From JBPCQA01 sp050998615 (lineage in GTDB: Bacteria; Actinomycetota; Actinomycetes; Propionibacteriales; Nocardioidaceae): a stretch of DNA of 13,928 bases. Where the stretch lies: positions 1 through 13,928 of the forward strand of contig JBPCQA010000022.1 in assembly GCA_050998615.1 (NCBI GenBank). The letters are read 5' to 3'. This document shows, in pieces, positions 1 to 5,800 of this stretch (within the stretch, counting starts at the first letter, position 1; each line of letters opens with the position of its first letter). A model generated the notes under the pieces. That model ran no database searches. It was not told the DNA's origin and saw nothing but the letters and a program-made list of their open reading frames with translations. A program made the position numbers and the translations under genes.

Positions 1-231
1 CTAACGATTCGCCTGGACGCGGATGACCGAGCAGCCCTAGAGGTGGCAGCCCGGGAGCAGGGGAAGGGGCTGAGCGCGTTCATTCGGGAGCTGGCCGAGG
101 CTGAGGCACGACGGGTGCGGCGAGAGGCGATACGGGCGGATGGGGATCGCGTGATGGCTCATCTGGCCGCGCGCCCTGAGGCCCGTGCCGAGCTCGATCA
201 GATCGGCACACCGCTGACCGATCTTCCGTGA
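1..231 (+). CDS. Ribbon-helix-helix type antitoxin, 5' end cut by window edge
   Basis: The frame is open from base 1 and ends at TGA 229-231, so the true start lies just outside the window; the in-frame GTG at 43 is internal. The visible 76 residues begin with a short strand (LTIRLDADD) followed by two helices (RAALEVAAREQG, LSAFIRELAEAEA), the usual arrangement of RHH/DUF1778-like antitoxins that bind operator DNA as dimers. The C-terminal tail (about residues 45-76) is charged and would be the toxin-binding part. Its stop overlaps the next start by four bases (GTGA), so it is translationally coupled to the PemK/MazF toxin behind it. Expected role: neutralise the toxin and repress the operon. 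The family assignment rests on pattern and context, and probably only a few N-terminal residues are missing. Confidence 0.75.
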   Translation, partial: LTIRLDADDRAALEVAAREQGKGLSAFIRELAEAEARRVRREAIRADGDRVMAHLAARPEARAELDQIGTPLTDLP

Positions 232-584
232 GCCGCCACGCGGCCGGCAGCATCGTCATCGTGGACTGGCGCGGCGGCGCGCAGCCCAAGGAGCCAAGCA
301 GGCTGCGTCCGGCGGTGATCGTCGAGGATCATGAGCTGTTCCCCAACGAGTATCCCAACACGCTCGTGGTCCCCGTGACCCGAGACGAGGGTCTCGCCCA
401 CAAGTCGTTCGCCGAGCGCATCGAGCCGACCGATGAAAACGGAGCTGAAACGACGTGCTGGGTGTTGGCTCATCACGTCACCAGCGTGTCGCTGCTGCGC
501 GTCAGCCCTACCGCTTCTCGTATCACTGCCGATCAGCTGGCGAGCATTCGCCGACGCATCACCGTCGCCGTGGGGATTGGCTGA
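228..584 (+). CDS. PemK/MazF-family toxin (endoribonuclease)
   Basis: 118 residues, a typical length for PemK/MazF toxins. The N-terminal strand (GSIVIVDWRGG), the loop and Arg/Pro motif (KEPSRLRPAVIVED, about residues 21-34) and the following strand (NTLVVPVTRD, about 44-53) match the SH3-like barrel core; the arginine before PAVIV is the expected catalytic-site arginine. Members of the family cleave mRNA or other RNA and stop growth unless bound by the antitoxin. The GTG start at 228 overlaps the antitoxin stop (GTGA), so no separate ribosome binding site is needed. The C-terminal helix (ADQLASIRRRITVAVG) is also typical. The frame is intact, with no sign of decay, although the DNA just downstream is degraded. 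Toxicity and target sequence cannot be read from the sequence. Confidence 0.85.
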   Translation: MSRHAAGSIVIVDWRGGAQPKEPSRLRPAVIVEDHELFPNEYPNTLVVPVTRDEGLAHKSFAERIEPTDENGAETTCWVLAHHVTSVSLLRVSPTASRITADQLASIRRRITVAVGIG

Positions 585-620
585 TACGCAAACTGAGTTG
601 CGACGGCGAGTCTAGGTCGT

Positions 621-635
621 CCAGCGCCGCGCTGG
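621..635 (+). other. Short GC-rich hairpin after the toxin gene
   Basis: CCAGCG-CCG-CGCTGG is a perfect 6-bp stem with a 3-base loop, 37 bases after the toxin stop. No T-run follows, so it is at best a weak or Rho-assisted terminator. I recognise no gene in the rest of 585-806. Confidence 0.25.
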
Positions 636-806
636 CGCAGAATCTGCTGCCTGTGGTTTGGTGCCGCGCTCCGGATCTTGCTCCTGGGTCCAACGAGGGC
701 ATCGCGAACACCCGATGACGCGACTTTGGTGACGTGTGGACCCGGTCCGGCATCCACTCCATCGTCGGTGGCCACCTCCAAACTGCCCTGCTCGCGAGGT
801 GGCTGA

Positions 807-1267
807 CTACCGAGACACCGAACTGATGACCCCGGACGAATTCCTGGCCGGGTATGCTGACCTAGGACAGGCCAAGTGGTACCGCAGTCCTTGGAGCGCC
901 GGAGCCAACACCCTCCCCTTCCCCCTCGCCCACGTCGCATCGTCATAGCCGATGATGTCCCGAAAGATCGTGCGGGAGCTGTGGTCGAGGAGATTCCATG
1001 CCGGTGCCAGGTTTGGTGCCGGGTCGCCGAGTCCCAGGCCGCCGAAGTCGATCACGGCGGCCAATCGGCGCCCTTTGCCAATCAAGTCCCCTGGCTGGAT
1101 GTCGCCGTGGATCCACACTGGGGGGCGCGTCCCAGGGAGGCGCTGCCACGGCTCGCACCACACCCGTGTAACGGCCGTCTCGTCGATTTCGTCCAGTAGG
1201 TCCTCGATGAGAGACCGGATTGGCGTCGGACGAGATCGGTCGTCGTATCGATCTGACTGTCGTGCAT
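807..1267 (-). pseudogene. Aminoglycoside phosphotransferase-like kinase, internally deleted remnant
   Basis: Two pieces of one APH-family protein are joined out of frame. From ATG 1267 down to 1223 the minus strand reads MHDSQIDTTTDLVRR, the usual extreme N-terminus of actinobacterial APH-like kinases. From about 1217 a different frame gives RSLIEDLLDEIDETAVTRVW and then the catalytic loop HGDIQPGDLI (about 1109-1080) and IDFGGLGLGDP (about 1052-1020), with C-terminal similarity fading near 880; the open frame runs on to 807. Intact relatives are about 300 residues, so most of the N-lobe (roughly 100 or more codons) is missing. The canonical Asn of HGDxxPxN is Asp here. With the ATP-binding lobe gone, kinase activity is very unlikely. 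The junction position is approximate. Confidence 0.75.
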
Positions 1268-1483
1268 CTTCACGGTGGGCACGGGACGCCTCCTCCCGGC
1301 GCAACCGTCGTCGGTCAAAAGCATTTCCCTGACGGCGTCCGAGTGCGTCGGTAGGTGTTGACCGATGTCGACGTACATGCCTTGCCCACAAACGCACTGG
1401 CTTGGGCACCGGCCGGGACAGATATCCGGTTGCACGATAGGCGCAAGGTGTGCCGGAATGCAGGTGTGCGCAACTTCAACCCG

Positions 1484-2197
1484 ATGACAAGTTTCGGCGC
1501 GGACGTCGCCGCCGGCTACGACGAGGAGCCGCGAGGTGACGAGGCCGAGACAGTCGACTGCCTGGAGCAGCTTGCCCGCGGCGGCCCCGCATTGGAGCTG
1601 GCGATCGGTACCGGCCGCATCGCCCTGCCGCTTGCCGCGCGGGCGTTGCGGGTCGACGGTGTCGAACAGTCCGCAGCCATGGTGGCGACGCTGCGCAAGA
1701 AGCCCGGCGGAGATGAGATCTCGGTGACAATTGGCGACATGGCCGACGTGCCGGTCAGCGGAAGCTACCGGCTGATCTACCTCGTCTACAACACGCTGTA
1801 CAACCTGCTCACCCAAGACGACCAGGTGCGCTGCTTCGAAAACGTCGCACGGCATCTGTCAGATGACGGGGTGTTCCTGGTGGAGGCAGCGGTCCCAGGA
1901 TCTGTATACCGGCTTCGAGACGACCAGTACGTCGACGCCGAAGCGGTCGAGGTCGACAAGGTAACCCTGGACGTGGGTCGCTACGACCGCGTCACCCAAC
2001 TGCACGACGAATGCCACGTGACGTTGACTCGCGACGGCATCCGGCTGTCGCCGATCGTGACCCGCTTTGTGTGGCCGAGCGAGATGGACCTCATGGCCCG
2101 CATCGCCGGACTACATCTGCAGGCACGGTGGGGCGGCTGGCAACGCGAGCCGTTCGACGCCCGAAGCGTCCGCCACGTCTCGATCTACGGTCACTAG
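1484..2197 (+). CDS. Class I SAM-dependent methyltransferase
   Basis: 237 residues from ATG 1484. Motif I (ELAIGTGRIALPLA, about residues 38-51) is the SAM-binding glycine loop; the acidic residue after strand 2 (VDGVEQS, about 57-63), GDMADVP (84-90) and the YRLIYLVYNTLYNLLTQDD segment (95-113) complete a Rossmann methyltransferase of the Methyltransf_25 type. The C-terminal half (LYxVDAEA-like DDQYVDAEAVEVD; WPSEMDLMARIAGL) is the substrate-side region of an actinobacterial subfamily whose members begin MTxFGxxVAxxYD, which is why I choose 1484; an in-frame GTG at 1466 is the alternative. No good Shine-Dalgarno sequence lies before either start. The substrate is unknown. It is flanked by a pseudogene upstream and a peptidase 217 bases downstream, which gives no functional hint. 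Confidence 0.85.
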   Translation: MTSFGADVAAGYDEEPRGDEAETVDCLEQLARGGPALELAIGTGRIALPLAARALRVDGVEQSAAMVATLRKKPGGDEISVTIGDMADVPVSGSYRLIYLVYNTLYNLLTQDDQVRCFENVARHLSDDGVFLVEAAVPGSVYRLRDDQYVDAEAVEVDKVTLDVGRYDRVTQLHDECHVTLTRDGIRLSPIVTRFVWPSEMDLMARIAGLHLQARWGGWQREPFDARSVRHVSIYGH

Positions 2198-2414
2198 CAC
2201 CATGCACGATGGGGACGTCGTACGCCGCTCGCCCAATCGGTCAGGGTCTCGAGGCCCGCGCTGTTCACGATCGTGCTACCGATGTGGAACCCCGACGATT
2301 GATTATCAGACGCCGATCGACCTAGCAGAAGCACGCCGACCGGTGGGTGGTTCGAGACGCAGCCTCTGCGCTGACGCGCAATCAGGGCACGATACTGAGC
2401 CTAAGGTGAGCGAC

Positions 2415-3473
2415 ATGGGAACACATCTGTCAGGCCTCACCATCGGCGGCCTGGCGTCCGGCCGGCACAACGCTATCACCGATGTCCCCGACACGCGGGT
2501 TGGCCACACGACGCTGGTCGAGGGCCCCGATATCCGCACGGGCGTCACCATGGTGCTCCCGCATGGCGGTGATCCTGGCAACGACCCGGTCTTCGCCGGC
2601 TGCCACCGGCTGAACGGCAATGGCGAAGTCACCGGGCTGGAGTGGCTGCGCGAGTCGGGCATGCTCACGACGCCGATTGGGCTCACCAACACCCACTCTG
2701 TCGGAATCGTTCGCGACGCGATCGTCTCCTCCGGACCGCCCGCTGTGGGCCGTTGGTCGCTGCCGGTTGTCGGGGAGACCTACGACGGCTTCCTCAACGA
2801 GATCAACGGCCAACACGTCACAGCCGATCACGTACACGCGGCGCTTGGCTCGGCCACCGATGGCCCCGTGGCCGAGGGCTGCGTCGGGGGTGGGACCGGG
2901 ATGATTTGCCACGGCTTCAAGGGCGGCATCGGCACCGCCTCGCGCGTCGTCAGTGCGGATGACGGCGGCTACACGGTCGGCGTTCTGGTGCAGGCCAATC
3001 ACGGGCGCCGGCCCCGGCTGCGGGTCAATGGTGTGCCGGTCGGTGAGGCGATCGGCGCCGACGTCGTACCGCTGCCGACCGAGGGCGGCGAGGGCGCCGG
3101 CTCCATCATCGTCGTGATCGGCACCGACGCGCCGCTCTTGCCGGGACAGTGCGACCGGCTCGCGCAACGCGCGATCCTCGGCATCGGCCGCACTGGGGGC
3201 ATGGGCGAGCACTCGAGCGGGGATTTCGTCGTCTGCTTCGCCACCGGTAACCGGGGGCTGAGCGCCGACAAGGGTCGTCGGCGGCAGGACGTGTACGACG
3301 TGCGGATGCTTTCGCATGAGCGGCTCGACTCGCTGTTCGAGGCGGTCATCGACGCCACCGAGGACGCTATCGTGAGCGCGCTGCTGCATGCCCGAACCAC
3401 CGTCGGCCGCGACGGCAACGCCGCCCACGCCCTACCACGTGATCTGCTGCTCCAGGCACTCCAGTGCAGTTGA
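2415..3473 (+). CDS. P1/DmpA-family (S58) aminopeptidase, self-processing
   Basis: 352 residues, the normal length for the DmpA/BapA family of N-terminal nucleophile hydrolases, which release N-terminal (D- or beta-) amino acids from small peptides or amides. Start ATG 2415 is chosen because AAGGTGAG at 2403-2410 sits four bases before it; the in-frame GTG at 2406 lies within that site. Conserved segments: NAITDVPDTRVGHTT (19-33), GLTNTHSVGIVRDA (89-102), GCVGGGTGMICHGFKGGIG (155-173) and GEGAGSIIVVIGTDAPL (225-241). By homology, precursor cleavage would fall before Ser230 (Gly229-Ser230), making Ser230 the nucleophile and alpha-amino group of the beta chain. RTGGMGEHSSGDF (about 263-275) is the typical beta-chain motif. 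There is no signal peptide, so it is probably cytoplasmic. It looks intact. The physiological substrate is unknown. Confidence 0.9.
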   Translation: MGTHLSGLTIGGLASGRHNAITDVPDTRVGHTTLVEGPDIRTGVTMVLPHGGDPGNDPVFAGCHRLNGNGEVTGLEWLRESGMLTTPIGLTNTHSVGIVRDAIVSSGPPAVGRWSLPVVGETYDGFLNEINGQHVTADHVHAALGSATDGPVAEGCVGGGTGMICHGFKGGIGTASRVVSADDGGYTVGVLVQANHGRRPRLRVNGVPVGEAIGADVVPLPTEGGEGAGSIIVVIGTDAPLLPGQCDRLAQRAILGIGRTGGMGEHSSGDFVVCFATGNRGLSADKGRRRQDVYDVRMLSHERLDSLFEAVIDATEDAIVSALLHARTTVGRDGNAAHALPRDLLLQALQCS

Positions 3474-3608
3474 CATCGGCCAGCCGCGAACTGCGGAAAT
3501 CCGCTGTTCTCACCGAGCAGACACAGCAGATCTCCCGCATTTCGAGGAGATGAAGGCCGACCGGATTCCGGGTGTCACGACGCGTTCAATATCTGAGCGT
3601 GCATGGCG

Positions 3609-3944
3609 TTACTCCACACAGAACTCGTTGCCTTCCGGGTCCCGCATCACCACCAAGTCGGCGCTCTCGGTCACCACGCGCGCTCCGAGTTCAACCAACC
3701 GGAATACCTCATCGTGCAGCGTCAGCGTTGCCCGCAGGTCCATGTGCAGCCGGTTCTTGGCAGTCTTCGGCTCGGGCACTCGGTTGAACCACATGTTAGG
3801 TCCTCCCCAGCCGGCGGCCTCGACGTACGCCTTGTTGGAGGTGGAGTCTTCGTCCACGTTGGAGCCCAACGCGGACGCCCAGAACGTGGCCAGACGCAGG
3901 CTGTCCTCGCAGTCGAACGTCAGGGTCTTGATGAAAGTCACCAT
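3609..3944 (-). CDS. Small VOC / glyoxalase-like domain protein
   Basis: 111 residues forming one VOC module: LTFDCEDSLRLATFWASALG (8-27) is the first beta-alpha unit, KNRLHMDLRA (63-72) and RDPEGNEFCVE (101-111) are the conserved paired strands. This is the glyoxalase-like subgroup common in actinobacteria as small proteins of unknown substrate; some bind metal, but this one shows only His67 and the C-terminal Glu as obvious ligand candidates. No Shine-Dalgarno sequence precedes ATG 3944. A TAGCCT -10-like hexamer lies six bases before the ATG, so a leaderless mRNA is likely. Its flanking gene is the broken GNAT gene on the opposite strand, and no operon is evident. The family is clear and the function is unknown. 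Confidence 0.85.
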   Translation of the reverse strand: MVTFIKTLTFDCEDSLRLATFWASALGSNVDEDSTSNKAYVEAAGWGGPNMWFNRVPEPKTAKNRLHMDLRATLTLHDEVFRLVELGARVVTESADLVVMRDPEGNEFCVE

Positions 3945-3950
3945 CAGCTG

Positions 3951-3956
3951 AGGCTA
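3951..3956 (-). promoter_or_regulatory. Possible -10 box for leaderless VOC gene
   Basis: The minus strand reads TAGCCT, fitting the actinobacterial TANNNT -10 pattern, and is followed by six bases and then the ATG at 3944. That spacing would place transcription start on or next to the A of the start codon. A weak -35 match (TCGCCA, 17 bases further up) is present. The match is short and could be chance. Confidence 0.35.
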
Positions 3957-4070
3957 ATGGGCCCCGCTCGCAGTGGCGACATCCGAGAGCACCAGCAATG
4001 CGGTCACACCCGCGCGATCACCCAGCACGCTGATGCGCCGACTTCGAATGGCGCCGGCGGAAACCGCTGC

Positions 4071-4883
4071 ATGCATCCCGTCGGGAGTGCAGCACGCTGC
4101 GGGCGAAGCGCATCCCCAACCATCGCCACCGCCTCCGCCGGTGAACTTCTCATTGGCTGGTTCTACCGCGGCTATGCCGCCTTCGAGCACGGGCACCTGG
4201 TGGGAGAAGGCCTGGTGACTGGGAACACCGCTGACAACGTGGAGACCGCGAGGCTGTGGGTCTGGGTGCCACCAGATCAGCGCGGCCGCGGAGTGGGTGG
4301 CGCAGTCGCGGAGTTCCTGGTGCAGGAGTGCCGCCACCACAGGCGCCGCATCCTGCACAGCAGCGCGAAGTACCCGTTCGACAGACGCGCCAACCCACCC
4401 TTACCGCCGGTTCGCCGAGCGGCATGGATTCGCCCTCGCCAATACCCAGGTGGAACGTCGGCTCACGTTGCCGGTCGCCGAGGCCATTGCGACCTGTACA
4501 ACCGACTGAGCCTCGACTCCCCCGGTGGCGACCTGCGGCTCGAACAGAGTCGTCGTACGCCGCAGATCCTCGCTGACCAGGATGCGGAGCTGTGCGAACA
4601 AGGCCGCACCCGCGTCACCGTGCTGGGCCTCGACACAGAAGGCAGCGTTGTCGCATTCAGCTGCGCCGTGGTAACGGTGGCTGGCCAGCCGCACGTCGAC
4701 CAGTGGGCGACGATCGTGAGTCCGGATCACCGCGGTCACCGGTTGGGGCTGGCCGTCAAGGTGGCCCAGGTCACGACGATCCAGGAACGATTCCCAGACA
4801 AGCGATTCATCACCACGACCAATGCCGAGACGAACACGTCCGGACTGGGCTGCGAGGTCCGCCTGGCTCTTCCTGCCAACTGA
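4071..4883 (+). pseudogene. Tandem-GNAT acetyltransferase, frameshifted and with deletions
   Basis: The remains of a two-domain GNAT protein of the actinobacterial type. The first acetyl-CoA loop, QRGRGVGG, is at 4278-4301. Its continuation HPYRRFAERHGFALANTQV (from 4396) lies in the next frame, so a frameshift falls between about 4380 and 4396; that frame stops at 4507-4509. The second domain is back in the first frame: SPGGDLRLE (from about 4519), EQGRTRVTVLGLD, DHRGHRLGLAVK (4725-4760) and TTTNAETN. About 40-50 codons linking the domains look deleted, and the usual MxAVNxALG stretch before GCEV is also shortened. The N-terminal part before about 4135 is unrecognisable. Two full GNAT units need roughly 380-400 residues. 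It is unlikely to make an active enzyme. The start given is only the first in-frame ATG near the recognisable part. Confidence 0.75.
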
Positions 4884-4993
4884 CCTGCAGCTCGCGAACC
4901 CGCCACGGCGAAGGGCGCCGCCGCGACACCAACCGATAGCCGGGCGCCCCAAAACCCGTGGTGCCTCCCGAGCGGATCGCCGATGATTGCACC

Positions 4994-5536
4994 ATGGCCA
5001 CGCGTAAGTTCCCCGACATGTGGGTCGACCCCGAAGACGACCCGAGAGAAGGCGGCCCGTCCCTGGGCGACGAGCGCACCACGCTGGTTGAGTATCTGCG
5101 CACTCAGCGGCTGACCTTGCAGATGAAGTGCGAAGGCCTAGACGCGTCGGACATGGCTCGTCGCTCAGTGGAGCCGTCCACGATGTCGCTGCTGGGCTTG
5201 GTGCGCCACCTGGCCGGCGTGGAGCACAGCTGGTTTCGGCGGACGCTGGCCGGGCAGGACGTGCCTCGGCATTTCCGGTCGGAGGGCGACCGCGATGCAG
5301 ACTGGAACGGCGCGGTGCCCGACCCGGAGGTGGTTGCGCAGGCCTGGCAGCTGTGGCGGGATGAAGTGGCGTTTGCCGAACAGTTCGTTGCCGAGGCGTC
5401 CGACCTCGGCAGCACCGATCCCCGAGGCGTGATCTCGCTGCGCGAGGTGCTGGTGCACATGATCGAGGAGTACGCCCGGCACAACGGCCACGCCGATCTG
5501 CTGCGTGAGCGGATCGACGGCAGGGCAGGTCAGTAG
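4994..5536 (+). CDS. DinB-family (DUF664) protein
   Basis: 180 residues from ATG 4994. The four-helix-bundle pattern of DinB/DUF664 proteins is clear: DERTTLVEYLRTQR (26-39), TMSLLGLVRHLAGVEHSWFRR (63-83), then a middle helix (VVAQAWQLWRDEVAFAEQF) and the family's characteristic LREVLVHMIEEYARHNGHADLLRE (149-172). His72, His155, His163 and His166 include the likely metal ligands. The fold is shared with mycothiol- and bacillithiol-dependent S-transferases and isomerases, so a thiol-dependent transferase role is possible but not shown. An in-frame start 12 codons upstream (4958) is less likely, as the family starts near residue 1 here. No strong ribosome binding site is visible. It converges on ggt, with a repeat-bearing spacer between. 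Confidence 0.85.
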   Translation: MATRKFPDMWVDPEDDPREGGPSLGDERTTLVEYLRTQRLTLQMKCEGLDASDMARRSVEPSTMSLLGLVRHLAGVEHSWFRRTLAGQDVPRHFRSEGDRDADWNGAVPDPEVVAQAWQLWRDEVAFAEQFVAEASDLGSTDPRGVISLREVLVHMIEEYARHNGHADLLRERIDGRAGQ

Positions 5537-5717
5537 CCACCTGCCATCGTGGCCTCGTCGTCGAAGAAGGGCAGTCCCGCGGCGAGCCGGTATCTGAGTG
5601 AGGATGATCAAGGTCGAAGTCGCTGAGCGAAAAGGTCATTTGGGCGGCGGCATGGCTTGCAGAAGGCATTTCCGTGCCCGCATAGGCGAGGCTCGATGCT
5701 GAACCAGGATGCGGGCC

Positions 5718-5800
5718 TGTTCCGAGACGCTCACTGCTCAACCACCATGGGCTAAGGCTCGGTGCTCAACCACCGTGGGCGCTCAACCACCGGGGGGTGG
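5718..5800. repeat. Cluster of GCTCAACCACC repeats between convergent genes
   Basis: GCTCAACCACC occurs three times, at 5736-5746, 5764-5774 and 5781-5791. The first is preceded by TTCCGAGACGCTC (5720-5732), so the unit TTC(C)GAGACGCTC...CTCAACCACC resembles an intergenic palindromic repeat I associate with many high-GC actinobacteria. The third copy runs into CCACC-GGGG-GGTGG (5787-5800), a short hairpin. Read on the minus strand, this copy supplies the last codons and TGA stop of ggt. The cluster sits between the convergent DinB and ggt genes, where it could help end transcription from both sides; no T-run is present. Confidence 0.7.

Noticed and set aside
736..948. Plus-strand frame containing LMTPDEFLAGYADLGQ, which looks protein-like
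   Set aside because: It is short, has no recognised family, and overlaps the end of the APH remnant; not enough to call.
2067..2414. N-terminal extension of the DmpA-like frame
   Set aside because: It overlaps the methyltransferase end in another frame, has no conserved residues, and a good Shine-Dalgarno site supports ATG 2415.
2430..3428. Minus-strand open frame (332 codons) opposite the DmpA-like peptidase
   Set aside because: The plus strand carries the complete S58 peptidase motifs; the minus frame is a codon-bias shadow.
3493..3504. GCGGAAATCCGC palindrome after the DmpA-like gene as a terminator
   Set aside because: The stem is very short (4-5 bp) and no T-run follows on either strand.
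5603..5701. Possible small plus-strand ORF starting MIKVEVAERKG in the DinB-ggt spacer
   Set aside because: Only about 30 codons, with no clear ribosome binding site and no family; could not be separated from chance.
4401..5741. Long minus-strand open frame (446 codons) opposite the second GNAT domain and the DinB gene
   Set aside because: It overlaps recognisable coding sequence on the plus strand, is Arg/Pro/Ser-rich and shows no domain; a high-GC shadow.
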